64,000 bases of DNA from Marinobacter sp. JH2 (lineage in GTDB: Bacteria > Pseudomonadota > Gammaproteobacteria > Pseudomonadales > Oleiphilaceae), in NCBI RefSeq assembly GCF_004353225.1, contig NZ_CP037934.1:558001-622000 (forward strand), in the 5' to 3' direction. The position numbers and the translations under genes are program-made. Under the pieces are notes generated by a model. That model had not been told where the DNA came from, ran no database searches, and worked only from the letters and a program-made list of their open reading frames with translations. Numbering within the stretch: the stretch's first letter is position 1; the number at the start of each line of letters is the position of its first letter. This document shows positions 31,625 to 40,177 of the stretch, piece by piece.

Positions 31625-32383
31625 ATGCAGAGTCAGTCCAGCGTATCCAGCAGCGGCCGAAAGCTTACCTCCGGTTTAGCAAAGGAACCGGCCCAGATTA
31701 TTGCGGCCCAACAGCTCAGGTATGAGGTTTTCACCAGCGAATACGGCGCTGATATGAAGACGGATACCGGTATTGACGAAGATCGCTTTGACCCCTGGTG
31801 CGAACACTTCGTGGTAATGAATCAAAACGGCGAGGTAGTGGCAACCACGCGGCTTCTGCACGGAGAGATGGCTGAAAAAATTGGTGGATTCTATTCTGAA
31901 GACGAATTCAATCTTGATCGACTGAAACAGAATCCCGGTGTATTTGCGGAGCTAGGTCGAACCTGTATACGCAGCGATTTCCGCTCGGGAGCGGCGCTAA
32001 GCATGTTGTGGAGCGAAGTGGCGCGGTATCTGGTTCAGGAAGGTATTGATTACCTGCTGGGCTGCGCCAGCATCAGTATGCTTGATGGCGGCTACAAGGC
32101 ATGGCGAGTCACCCAGCAGATACAACAGGAATACCTGACCGCAGAGCCGTTCCGAGTCGTTCCCAAGCGTACATTGCCGCACCTTGCCAGCCAGAATACG
32201 CAAACAGACAAGGTGGTGATTCCACCGTTGATCCGCAGCTATATGCGTTTGGGTGCCGAGGTGTGCGGTGATCCCTGCTGGGACCCAGCTTTCCGCTGTG
32301 CGGATCTGCTGGTGTTGTTGAACGTGGACAACCTGGCCGCCCGTTATGCGCGGCGCTACAACCTGGAGGCCAAGATCGCTTGA
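31625..32383 (+). CDS. olsB: Ornithine-acyl-ACP N-acyltransferase
   Basis: First enzyme of ornithine-lipid synthesis, adding a 3-hydroxyacyl chain to ornithine to give lyso-ornithine lipid. The 252-residue product belongs to the GNAT/autoinducer-synthase-like acyltransferases, with 'IAAQQLRYEVFTSEYGADM', 'FDPWCEHFVVMN', 'VATTRLLHGEMA' and 'AELGRTCIRSDFRSGAALSM', all characteristic of OlsB. It is followed with a 4-bp overlap by an olsA-type acyltransferase. Preceded by a Pho-box-like site. Confidence 0.88.
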   Translation: MQSQSSVSSSGRKLTSGLAKEPAQIIAAQQLRYEVFTSEYGADMKTDTGIDEDRFDPWCEHFVVMNQNGEVVATTRLLHGEMAEKIGGFYSEDEFNLDRLKQNPGVFAELGRTCIRSDFRSGAALSMLWSEVARYLVQEGIDYLLGCASISMLDGGYKAWRVTQQIQQEYLTAEPFRVVPKRTLPHLASQNTQTDKVVIPPLIRSYMRLGAEVCGDPCWDPAFRCADLLVLLNVDNLAARYARRYNLEAKIA

Positions 32384-33216
32384 ACAAACTAGAACAGATG
32401 GTCGAGAGTGTTCGGTTCTTCACCCGCCTGAGTGCGTTTGTAGTCTTTTTGTTGCTTAGTATGGCAACCCTCGGTTTGGTTCGAATTATTGAATTTTTTA
32501 GCAGGCAAAGAATCGACCGAACCATTCTGGTGAATGGGTATTCGACTGGGTTATGCCGGTTGTTGGGCATGCGTATTCAGACTCACGGTTTGGTGATGGA
32601 AGGCCCGGCTTTGCGTGTGTGCAATCATGTTTCTTGGACCGACATTCCCATTCTGGCTGCCGGCCTTCCTCTACGATTTTTAGCCAAACGCGAGGTGGCC
32701 TTCTGGCCCATCATTGGCTGGATTGCGCGTGAAATCGGTACGATTTTTGTGCAGAGGGGCGCCGGAGATTCCGCAAAGGTGCGGCAAACCCTGGTGTCGG
32801 CTCTGGAGAACGGGAGTTCAGTGTTAGTCTTTCCTGAAGGAACCACCACCACCGGTGCAAGCGTGAAACGATTTCACCCGCACATGCTCGGGGCGGCCAT
32901 CGAGGCTAGGTGCCCGGTGCAGGCGATTACGATTGCTTACCACCGGGATGGGCAGCCTGACGGGTTGGTGCCGTTTACGGGTGACGATGACTTTGTTGCA
33001 CACCTATGCCGCCTTCTCAAAAAGCCTGCGGTGCGAATGGATGTTCTGTACCACCCACCGGTGACAGGTTCCGCCAGTGATAGTCACGCCGACTTAGCTG
33101 AAATGCTCCACCAGCAAGTCAGCCAAGGGTTGGTGACTTTGCGTGAACAGCATGAGAACGCGGGGGCTCGTCGTGCACCTCTGAATAATAGCGAAAGTGC
33201 TACCGAACCCGGATAG
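32380..33216 (+). CDS. olsA: 1-Acyl-glycerol-3-phosphate/lyso-ornithine acyltransferase
   Basis: Second enzyme of ornithine-lipid synthesis (O-acylation of lyso-ornithine lipid), PlsC family, inner membrane. The 278-residue product has one N-terminal membrane helix ('LSAFVVFLLLSMATLGLVRI') and the catalytic H-x4-D 'NHVSWTD', then 'FVQRGAGDSAKVRQTL' and the acceptor motif 'VFPEGTTT'. Start is TTG at 32380, overlapping the olsB stop; an ATG at 32398 is the alternative. The OlsA rather than general PlsC role rests on coupling to olsB. Confidence 0.85.
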   Translation: MNKLEQMVESVRFFTRLSAFVVFLLLSMATLGLVRIIEFFSRQRIDRTILVNGYSTGLCRLLGMRIQTHGLVMEGPALRVCNHVSWTDIPILAAGLPLRFLAKREVAFWPIIGWIAREIGTIFVQRGAGDSAKVRQTLVSALENGSSVLVFPEGTTTTGASVKRFHPHMLGAAIEARCPVQAITIAYHRDGQPDGLVPFTGDDDFVAHLCRLLKKPAVRMDVLYHPPVTGSASDSHADLAEMLHQQVSQGLVTLREQHENAGARRAPLNNSESATEPG

Positions 33217-33238
33217 ATACAGGTGCTTTGTAGCAAAA

Positions 33239-33267
33239 CTGTCATCATTGCTCTCTAGGCTCGTCAT
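33239..33267 (+). promoter_or_regulatory. Pho-box-like direct repeats before the chemoreceptor
   Basis: CTGTCAT (33239), GCTCTCT (33250) and TCGTCAT (33261) repeat at exactly 11 bp, the same layout as before olsB; the outer two are strong matches to the PhoB half-site. It ends 27 bp before the start codon of the chemoreceptor, with an AT-rich stretch in between. Confidence 0.42.
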
Positions 33268-33293
33268 GAATATTTTAAAAGGCAGTTCACGCT

Positions 33294-34907
33294 ATGAGTC
33301 TTACGGTCCGTCAGCGTTTGGTGGTGTTTTCCGGGTTTTGTTTGATTGCGCTCTCTGGTCTGGCATGGCTTTCTGTGTCAGTGGTGGGGGAGGCCCAAAA
33401 GGCGACGGACCGCCTGGTGCGGGAACAGATGTCGGATGTCTGGTTGCTGACGGATCTTGATCGTAGCCATCGTCAACTTAAAGACCTTGCCTACAAAATA
33501 AAGGCTCAGCTTTTATTGTGGAACGAGATCAATGAACAGTTCGAGGAAACTTCGGGCGCTATAAAATCGCAATGGCAGGCGGCGCTTGATACCCCCCGCT
33601 TGCAGCGTTGGGCAGAGGAGAACATTGCGGCGCATCGGGCGGTTCTGGATCTCCTTGTGGCGCTGAAACAACCTATTGATGAAAAGAGCTACTATTCCGC
33701 CGGGAAAGTTGTCGATTTTCAACTGCACCAAGCGATTGATCCCATGCTGGCAGAAATAGATACCCAACGCTCGGTGGGTCGTCAGCAGGCGCATGCAGGA
33801 TCAGTATCCTTGATCGAGTTTCTCGAACAAAAACAGTATTTGATACTCGCCGGTTCGTTCTTTGTTTTGCTCGGTGCTTTACTTCTGACCTATTGGCTCC
33901 GCCAGACGGTTACAACTAGGCTCCAATTGATCGTGGAGCGCCTCAGGATCATGGAAGCAACGTCAGACCTTTCCAGGCCGCTTCCGATTTCCGGGCGCGA
34001 CGAGGTAACGGCTGTTGCGTTGGCCATCAATGGGTTGATAACCAAATTCTCCGTGTTTGTAGAGGACGTCACCGACGCAGCTGCTGCGTTGCAACAGCGT
34101 TCTGGCAATCTGGATGCGCAGGCTGATTCTGTTCAGGCGGCTTCAGAACATAACAACCGACAAATCCGTGATGTGGTGTCATCTATGAGCGCTATCACGG
34201 AGAGTGCTGGTCAGATTGAGCGCTCCGCAGAGTTTTCCCGGGCTCAGGTTACGGATGCCGTCAAGGGCAACCGGGATGTTCAGGCTCTGCTGCGGGAGAG
34301 TGAGCAGGCCGCTGAACACGCAGTTGAGGTGATTAACCGAGTGGCAGGCGCCATTGAAGCGCTTCGTGGATCCAGCGAAAAAATAGAGAACGTTATTGGT
34401 GTGATTGCTGACATCGCCGAGCAGACGAATTTGTTGGCTTTGAACGCTGCCATTGAGGCTGCTCGTGCCGGTGAGCAGGGAAGGGGCTTCGCTGTTGTTG
34501 CAGATGAAGTTCGGAATCTGTCCCGCCGAACGGGCGAATCCACTTCTCAGGTGCGTCAGTGGGTTAGCGAGTTGGTTAGCCAAGTTGATGGCGCTCATGG
34601 GTTGCTGGGCGCTACCCGTGAGGCGGGTAGTTCCAACCGGGAAACGTTGGAAATTCTTAAAAATCACCTTCTGGTACTCAAAAAGATCTTTGACGAGCTG
34701 AATCATTTTACAAGTGAGGTTGATGAAGCGATTGTCGTCCAGCGTGATGAGATAGGTCGAGTGGGACGGCGAGCGACTGCGCTGGGTGAAAGTTCCGAGT
34801 CTCTCCAGCAGCATATTGTCAGCACCAAGGCGGTTAGCGAGCAGCTACGTGAACAGTCCGAATCATTAAGGGCTCTGATTGCGCGTTTTCAAGTCGAAGG
34901 GCCATGA
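33294..34907 (+). CDS. Methyl-accepting chemotaxis protein
   Basis: A 537-residue transmembrane chemoreceptor. Two membrane helices (about 9-31 and 180-202) bracket a helical periplasmic sensor of about 150 residues with no recognised ligand-binding domain name. A HAMP-like linker follows ('IMEATSDLSRPLPISGRDEV'), then the signalling hairpin with the invariant tip 'IAEQTNLLALNAAIEAARAG' and 'GFAVVADEVRNLSRR'. It starts 77 bp after olsA and has its own Pho-box-like site, so phosphate or a phosphate-linked compound is a possible attractant. Confidence 0.88.
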   Translation: MSLTVRQRLVVFSGFCLIALSGLAWLSVSVVGEAQKATDRLVREQMSDVWLLTDLDRSHRQLKDLAYKIKAQLLLWNEINEQFEETSGAIKSQWQAALDTPRLQRWAEENIAAHRAVLDLLVALKQPIDEKSYYSAGKVVDFQLHQAIDPMLAEIDTQRSVGRQQAHAGSVSLIEFLEQKQYLILAGSFFVLLGALLLTYWLRQTVTTRLQLIVERLRIMEATSDLSRPLPISGRDEVTAVALAINGLITKFSVFVEDVTDAAAALQQRSGNLDAQADSVQAASEHNNRQIRDVVSSMSAITESAGQIERSAEFSRAQVTDAVKGNRDVQALLRESEQAAEHAVEVINRVAGAIEALRGSSEKIENVIGVIADIAEQTNLLALNAAIEAARAGEQGRGFAVVADEVRNLSRRTGESTSQVRQWVSELVSQVDGAHGLLGATREAGSSNRETLEILKNHLLVLKKIFDELNHFTSEVDEAIVVQRDEIGRVGRRATALGESSESLQQHIVSTKAVSEQLREQSESLRALIARFQVEGP

Positions 34908-34967
34908 GCGAGCATGGCTTTGATGGGGTGCGGTAGCAGGTAATAGTGGGTTGCTTTCTGAATTGCT

Positions 34968-34995
34968 CGACGCGTTGCCTGTGTCTATTTATAAT
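34968..34995 (+). promoter_or_regulatory. Sigma-70 promoter of the glycine riboswitch transcript
   Basis: A perfect -10 TATAAT (34990-34995) with TCGACG (34968-34973) as a 4/6 -35 at 16-bp spacing. Transcription would start about 7 bp later, right at the first riboswitch stem. Confidence 0.6.
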
Positions 34996-35003
34996 GCTGC
35001 GCT

Positions 35004-35172
35004 CCGCAGGAGAGAGGGCCCTCTAGCCCCGCCGAAGGCGCAACCTCCCATAAACGCTCAGGCACATGTACTGCGGTCACCATTCAAAGCCGTCTGGAGA
35101 GAGGCTGCCGAGGCAGTCCACCGAAGGGGCAAGCAGAACCGGGTTCTGTAAACTCTCAGGTATCAGGGACAG
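35004..35172 (+). ncRNA. Tandem glycine riboswitch
   Basis: Two consecutive glycine aptamers. The first (35004-35076) is closed by CCGCAG/CTGCGG and has the conserved 'GGAGAG', 'GCCGAAGGCGCAA' and 'CGCTCAGGCA' elements. The second (about 35092-35172) has 'CTGGAGAGAG', 'CACCGAAGGGGCAAGC' and 'AACTCTCAGGTA'. The tandem arrangement with a short linker is the classical cooperative form. The second aptamer ends about 20 bases before the AGGAG of the gene at 35205, so control at translation initiation is likely; I see no clear terminator stem. Confidence 0.9.
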
Positions 35173-35204
35173 GGGGAGAGGCGACAGAAACGCAGGAGCC
35201 CTGT

Positions 35205-35822
35205 GTGTTGACCTCTATCTATATGATTGCCATTACCGCTGAAGCCATGTCTGGAGCTCTTACTGCTGGCCGAAGGAATATGGACTTGTTCGGCGTTGCC
35301 GTGATTGCTTTTTTTACTGCCTTGGGCGGTGGAACAGTCCGAGACATTCTTCTGGGCAACTTTCCGGTGACCTGGACTCAGCATCCCCGCTATATCTACA
35401 TGACCATTGCTGCTGGTCTGGTGACGGTTGTGCTTGCGCGTTTCATGCGGCACCTCAACCAGCTTTTTCTCATTCTGGATGCTGTTGGCCTGGTGGCCTT
35501 TACTGTGATCGGTTGCAATGTCGCACTGAGATTGGGATATGACACCGTCGTCGTTGTGATGGCTGGAATTATCACAGGCATCTTTGGCGGTATTATTCGA
35601 GACATCATGTGCAACCGTACCCCTCAGGTACTGCGTCATGAACTCTATGCCAGTGTTTCCTTGATTGTCGCTTTGCTCTACCTGTTTCTAGTTCACGAAG
35701 GCGTGAGTGAAAACATTACGCTGCTGGCCGCCTTCAGCGTTGGTCTTTTGATGCGCATGGCGGCCATTCGTTGGAGCGTTTCGCTACCGGTGTTCAGTTA
35801 TTCACCGGCCCGCTGGGAATAG
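35205..35822 (+). CDS. UPF0126/TRIC-type membrane protein, putative glycine transporter
   Basis: A 205-residue inner-membrane protein made of two repeated UPF0126 domains (about 8-85 and 95-170), as in YicG/YadS. Motifs are 'MDLFGVAVIAFFTALGGGTV' with 'RDILLG' in repeat one and 'GIITGIFGGIIRDIMC' in repeat two. The family has been renamed a glycine-transporter family because its genes so often follow glycine riboswitches, as here; TRIC-like cation-channel folds are the structural relatives. GTG start at 35205 placed by AGGAG 8 bases upstream. Gain of glycine export or uptake under glycine control is inferred. Confidence 0.88.
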   Translation: MLTSIYMIAITAEAMSGALTAGRRNMDLFGVAVIAFFTALGGGTVRDILLGNFPVTWTQHPRYIYMTIAAGLVTVVLARFMRHLNQLFLILDAVGLVAFTVIGCNVALRLGYDTVVVVMAGIITGIFGGIIRDIMCNRTPQVLRHELYASVSLIVALLYLFLVHEGVSENITLLAAFSVGLLMRMAAIRWSVSLPVFSYSPARWE

Positions 35823-35927
35823 CTTCAGGTTTCATACCTGCTCGACGTAATTGGCCTAAGCGCGCCCTGTCTTCGTCTCTATTACCATTCATAAAAAACG
35901 TGACATAGGATCACATTAACCCCGCTC

Positions 35928-35945
35928 AAGTCATAAAGCTGACAC
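35928..35945 (+). promoter_or_regulatory. Pho box before phoD
   Basis: AAGTCATAAAGCTGACAC matches the E. coli PhoB consensus CTGTCATAWAWCTGTCAY at 14 of 18 positions with exact 11-bp repeat spacing. It lies 49 bp before the phoD start. A weaker degenerate repeat (TGACAT/TCACAT) sits at about 35901-35916. Confidence 0.68.
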
Positions 35946-35994
35946 ATCTTCGGGTCATGCTTGCGGCCAATCGAAATCATCGCGGGAGTATTTG

Positions 35995-37743
35995 ATGAAG
36001 CGTAGGGACTTTTTGGTGAAAAGCAGCGCTGCCGGCGTATCGCTGGTGGCTTTATCTGCTTGTAACGGAGCGGGGTCTGGCGGAACTGATGTTGTTGCAG
36101 CGTCCCCTAACGGTAATAGTGGCTCTTCTGACGGCGTTGGAGAGCAAGGTTTCGTAAAGCCGGCTATGCCGGAATGGGGTGGCCCTTCACCTTTTCAGCA
36201 TGGCATTGCAAGCGGCGATCCCTTAGCACGACAGGTGATTTTGTGGACCCGGATTACGGCTGACGGGCTGGATGAAGTTCCGGTTATTGTCCGTGTCTCT
36301 CGAGATCCCGAGCTTAACGATGTGGTATACGAAGGCGTTGGATATGCTCGCTCACCAGCGGATTACACCGTCAAAATCGACGCGATGCTTCCTGATGCGG
36401 ATGCCACTTGGTTCTATCAGTTTGAGTCTCTGGGCTACTTCTCGCCGATAGGACGTACCAAAACAACAGCGCACGCTCATGAATCCGTTGAGCATGTGCG
36501 ACTGGCTGTCATGGCCTGTGCGAATTATTCGTACGGATTCTTTAACGCGTATCGAAAAGTGGCTTTTCGCCGTGATCTGGACGCCGTTCTTTTCCTTGGT
36601 GACTACATCTACGAATACGGTCCCGGTGAATACGGTGATCCCGAGGTTGAAAAACTTCGCCCACTCGATCCCCCCCATGAAACCGTTACTTTGTCAGATT
36701 ATCGGCGCCGATATGCGTTAAACCGTACCGATGTCGATTTGCAGGAATGTCACCGCCAGCACCCGTTTATTTGTGTCTGGGACGATCATGAAATCACGAA
36801 CGATGCATGGTCTGGAGGTGCAGAGAACCATAATGAGGGCGAGGGCAGCTATGCGGACCGCAAGCGGGCTGCCGTGCAGGCCTACTATGAATGGATGCCG
36901 ATAAGGCCCGTGTTGCCTGACCGGCAAGTTCGCATCTACCGGTCGTTCGAGTTTGGCCAGCTTGCTTCGTTGATGATGCTGGATACCCGTCTGATCGGCC
37001 GCGATCAACAAACCGATTCCCCGGTCACAGCTCGTGACCGAAACCGCTCACTGCTGGGGGATGACCAGCAGAAGTGGTTGTTCGAACAATTACAGCATTC
37101 TCAAACCCGAGGTGCCCAGTGGCATTTGTTGGGCCAGCAAGTGATGTTGTCTCCGCTGACGCTGGGCGCTTTGCCCGATATGCCCAACCTGGATTTGGGC
37201 GGTGGAGCGCAAGTGAATTACGACCAATGGGATGGTTATGAAGCCAGTCGCCGCGCTTTGTTGGGGCGTATCGAGGCGATGAGCCTGGATAATGCAGTGG
37301 TGTTGACGGGTGATATTCATTCCTCATGGGCGATGGATGTAAGCCTCGATCCCGGCAACGTGTTCGCCTATAACCGGTTCACAGGTGAGGGTTCTTTAGC
37401 GGTTGAGTTTGTTACCCCGGCCGTTACGTCTCCTGGGGCACCGACTAAAGGAATCTCGGACTTGGCGAAGGCTTTCCTAATTCCCGCTAACCCCCACATC
37501 AAATGGCTCGATTTTTACCATCGCGGCTACATGGTTTTGGATGTCACGCCAGAGCGGTGCCAGGCCGATTGGTTCCATTTGGAAACCGTGTCAGAGCCTA
37601 GTAACCAAGAGAAATTTGCGATGGGTTGGTATACCGCCAGTGGTGAAAACCACATTCAGTCTAGCAAGGTTCCCTGTGCACCGAAGCGCAATGCGCCTCC
37701 GTTGGCGCCAGAACATAAAGTACAAGAGGAGGCTCTGGCATGA
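35995..37743 (+). CDS. phoD: PhoD-type alkaline phosphatase/phosphodiesterase, Tat-exported
   Basis: A 582-residue extracytoplasmic phosphatase of the PhoD family (Ca/Fe-dependent), releasing phosphate from mono- and diesters. The N-terminus has a twin-arginine signal ('MKRRDFLVKSSAAG') plus a lipobox-like 'LVALSACNG'. A PhoD N-domain follows ('FQHGIASGDPLARQVILWTR'), then metallophosphatase motifs 'AVLFLGDYIYEYG', 'CVWDDHEITNDAW', 'MLDTRLIGRDQ' and 'VVLTGDIHSSWAMD'. ATG 35995 was chosen over the TTG at 35992. It overlaps the next phosphatase by 4 bp (ATGA) and lies behind a good Pho box. Confidence 0.92.
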   Translation: MKRRDFLVKSSAAGVSLVALSACNGAGSGGTDVVAASPNGNSGSSDGVGEQGFVKPAMPEWGGPSPFQHGIASGDPLARQVILWTRITADGLDEVPVIVRVSRDPELNDVVYEGVGYARSPADYTVKIDAMLPDADATWFYQFESLGYFSPIGRTKTTAHAHESVEHVRLAVMACANYSYGFFNAYRKVAFRRDLDAVLFLGDYIYEYGPGEYGDPEVEKLRPLDPPHETVTLSDYRRRYALNRTDVDLQECHRQHPFICVWDDHEITNDAWSGGAENHNEGEGSYADRKRAAVQAYYEWMPIRPVLPDRQVRIYRSFEFGQLASLMMLDTRLIGRDQQTDSPVTARDRNRSLLGDDQQKWLFEQLQHSQTRGAQWHLLGQQVMLSPLTLGALPDMPNLDLGGGAQVNYDQWDGYEASRRALLGRIEAMSLDNAVVLTGDIHSSWAMDVSLDPGNVFAYNRFTGEGSLAVEFVTPAVTSPGAPTKGISDLAKAFLIPANPHIKWLDFYHRGYMVLDVTPERCQADWFHLETVSEPSNQEKFAMGWYTASGENHIQSSKVPCAPKRNAPPLAPEHKVQEEALA

Positions 37744-38909
37744 GTAATGATCGCCGCGCTTTTTTGCGCCAATTGTTGATTGGTGGTGCCAGTGTTTCCG
37801 CTTTGGCCGCGTGTGGAGGGCAAGGTGGTTCAGATGGGGGAGAAGATCAGCCTAACGATCCGCCAAAGGTGAACCCCGGAACGGATGTGCCGCCTGTTGA
37901 ACCGGAGGATGAAACGAGAACGGAGTCACTGAGTTTTATTGCTATCGGAGACATGGGTACCGGCAATATTGGCCAATATCACGTGGCAGAGGCCATGCGA
38001 CAGATTATCCGAGATCAGGGGTGTGATTTCGTGCTTGGTGCCGGGGATAACATCTACGAAGATGGTGTTACTTCTGTCGACGACAGCGGGTTTATGGACA
38101 GCTTTGAATACCCGTATCAGAATTTGGATGTTCCGTTTTATATGTGCCTGGGTAATCACGATTGTGCGAGTACGATATTCGGAGGTGGTTCCGATAATCG
38201 TCGTGGCGATTATCAGGTGGATTATCACTACAGTGAGAGAAAGTACTCGACTAAGTGGCGGATGCCAGCTCGTTTTTATAGGGAGTCCTTTGGGCAGCTG
38301 GCGCAGGAAAAGCCATTTTTAGATCTGTTTGTGGTGGACTCCAATCCGTTGACCAGCTTTTATCTCGACTTCGACGAACGGTTCAACTGGCAGAATTATG
38401 GCTACCCTCAGCAGCTATGGATGAAAGAGGCGGTCAACGAAAGTCAGGCCCATTGGAAAATTGCGATGAGCCATGTGCCGTACCTTTCGAATGGTAAGCA
38501 TGGCAATGCTGGAAACCTGGATGAAGGTATGCGGGTGATCTTTAGCAACCCAGATGCGGATGGGCAACGCTATAAGTTGTTCCTTGAGGAGGCGTTTAGC
38601 AACAAGGTAGATATGTTGGTAACCGGTCACGATCACTCGTTGCAGTGGATTAAACCGGTAGAAAGCATGGGGCCGGCACACATCATCGTTTCTGGGGCTG
38701 GTGGCAAAACCGATGAGTTTCAGGATCCGGATCGCAACCCGACTCAGTACCAGGCCGAGAATGAACTGGGCTTTGTGTGGGTTAATCTGACAGAAGAGCG
38801 CATGCTTTTGGAATTCTACCTCGTCAATGAAGACACCGGCGAGTTTCGCTTGGGGTACTCCAGAGAAGAGACAAAGCCTGTTTCGGTAAAGGCACCAGTG
38901 CCTGCGTGA
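37740..38909 (+). CDS. Tat-exported acid-phosphatase-like metallophosphoesterase
   Basis: A 389-residue exported phosphatase. A twin-arginine lipoprotein signal ('MSNDRRAFLRQLL' then 'ALAACGG') is followed by an acidic linker and the purple/tartrate-resistant acid phosphatase-like core: 'FIAIGDMGTGNIGQYHVA', 'VLGAGDNIYEDGV', 'MCLGNHDCAS', 'AMSHVPYLSNG' and 'MLVTGHDHSLQWI'. All metal-ligand motifs are intact. Start overlaps the phoD stop, so both phosphatases are made together, presumably during phosphate limitation. Confidence 0.88.
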   Translation: MSNDRRAFLRQLLIGGASVSALAACGGQGGSDGGEDQPNDPPKVNPGTDVPPVEPEDETRTESLSFIAIGDMGTGNIGQYHVAEAMRQIIRDQGCDFVLGAGDNIYEDGVTSVDDSGFMDSFEYPYQNLDVPFYMCLGNHDCASTIFGGGSDNRRGDYQVDYHYSERKYSTKWRMPARFYRESFGQLAQEKPFLDLFVVDSNPLTSFYLDFDERFNWQNYGYPQQLWMKEAVNESQAHWKIAMSHVPYLSNGKHGNAGNLDEGMRVIFSNPDADGQRYKLFLEEAFSNKVDMLVTGHDHSLQWIKPVESMGPAHIIVSGAGGKTDEFQDPDRNPTQYQAENELGFVWVNLTEERMLLEFYLVNEDTGEFRLGYSREETKPVSVKAPVPA

Positions 38910-38993
38910 CGTGCCGATAAGTCGTTGTTTATCCAATTGGATCGATCAGGCGGATGCGCGAATCTCTTCTTCTGACGGGATTTTCGCACCCGC

Positions 38994-39704
38994 TTAGGTG
39001 CGGTCTGATTGCACGCGGGAGCCTAGCATTATCTGCTCTGCCAGCTCGCCCAATGTTGAGGCCATAAAATCGGGATACGGAACATCCGGCGCGGGCAGAA
39101 ACGTGTTATGTGGGCGGGTAAGAAAAGCGCCTTGGCAGCCCGCAGCCTGAGCGCCTATGGTGTCCCAAAGATGGCAGGCGACAAGACACAGATCCGACGT
39201 GTTAACCGAGAGCTCTTGTGCAACGTACTGATAGGTTTCGGGCGCTGGTTTGAACTTGCTTGTTGCTTCAACGCTGAACGTACGCTCGAAATAATCGCTC
39301 AAACCGGCTTCATCCAACGGAGTGGGGGAAGCGCTAACGGGGGAGTTGGTGAGCGTGACCAATCTATGGCCCGCGCTTTTTAACCGGGTGAGAGCAGGGA
39401 CAACATCCGGATGTGCAGGCATGTGCCGCATTCGTTCCCCAAGTTCTTCAACGTCGTTGTCTGTGCAGGCAATCTGATGGTTAGATGCGGTCATTTTTAG
39501 CGCCGCTGCGCCAAGCTTGTTGAAGGGTGTATAGAGGCCCGATAACGTCATCGTCTGGGAATAAAGTACGAGCTGTGCGAACCATTCCCTGAGCATGACA
39601 GCATTTCCAAACATGCGCTCAAACAAAGGCTCAAGGGTGGTAATGTCGAGCAAGGTTTCGTTGACATCGAAAACGATGACGGACGGAGTTGTCTTATTGA
39701 TCAT
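38994..39704 (-). CDS. Haloacid dehalogenase type II (HAD superfamily)
   Basis: A 236-residue HAD hydrolase of the L-2-haloacid dehalogenase type. Motif I is 'VIVFDVNETLLDI' (nucleophile Asp; Asn in place of the phosphatase Asp fits dehalogenases), then 'LFERMFGNAVMLREWFAQ', motif II 'LVTLTNSPV' (Ser/Thr), and Lys in 'SKFKPAPETY' and 'HLWDTIGAQAAG'. True haloacid activity is plausible but HAD function prediction is uncertain. Its ATG lies 8 bp beyond the stop of... the adjacent mgtC-type gene's 3' end (39713), so the two minus-strand genes may share a transcript led by the MgtC gene. Confidence 0.8.
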   Translation of the reverse strand: MINKTTPSVIVFDVNETLLDITTLEPLFERMFGNAVMLREWFAQLVLYSQTMTLSGLYTPFNKLGAAALKMTASNHQIACTDNDVEELGERMRHMPAHPDVVPALTRLKSAGHRLVTLTNSPVSASPTPLDEAGLSDYFERTFSVEATSKFKPAPETYQYVAQELSVNTSDLCLVACHLWDTIGAQAAGCQGAFLTRPHNTFLPAPDVPYPDFMASTLGELAEQIMLGSRVQSDRT

Positions 39705-39712
39705 GTTGCACC

Positions 39713-40177
39713 TTAATCCTCGATTATTTCCCGTTCAAACCGTCCCAGAATAACCACGGTTACGAGTGCAAACCCTGTCAGCAGTCCGGCCAGCACCAGG
39801 GTGCCCAGTCCGCAGGCTACCCCGATGGCACCGGCGATCCAGATTGACGCTCCAGTGGTGATTCCCTGAACGTTGCCGCGGCTTTGAATGATGCAACCCG
39901 CACCCAAAAAACCAATGCCGCCGACCACGCCTTCCACGATGCGGGTTGGATCTATTCGAGCTGAGGGGTCGCCTTCCGCTGTTGCCATCAAAATGTGCAT
40001 CCCCATCATAATGAAAGCAGAAGCCCCCAGCGAGACTAACATGTGAGATCGCAGCCCTGCAGGTTTTCCTCTCAATTCCCGCTCCAGCCCTATCAAAAAT
40101 GCAAGCCCGGCTGCCGAAAGAAGTCGAATGGTCATGTCCAGCAGAGAAATTTCGCTCTCGTCCATAGTCTTGTCCAA
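39713..40177 (-). CDS. MgtC/SapB family membrane protein
   Basis: A 154-residue inner-membrane protein, the short form of the MgtC/SapB family (four to five helices, no C-terminal ACT domain). The signature 'GLAFLIGLERELRGKPAGLR' with 'SHMLVSLGA', 'RIVEGVVGGIGFLGAGCII' and 'GITTGASIWIAGAIGVACG' is clear. Members are tied to magnesium limitation and, in some species, phosphate homeostasis. It is upstream of the HAD gene (8-bp gap) on the minus strand. Confidence 0.88.
   Translation of the reverse strand: MDKTMDESEISLLDMTIRLLSAAGLAFLIGLERELRGKPAGLRSHMLVSLGASAFIMMGMHILMATAEGDPSARIDPTRIVEGVVGGIGFLGAGCIIQSRGNVQGITTGASIWIAGAIGVACGLGTLVLAGLLTGFALVTVVILGRFEREIIED

Noticed and set aside
34908..35160. 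66-codon frame at 34951-35151
   Set aside because: It overlaps the glycine riboswitch, whose aptamer structure explains the sequence.
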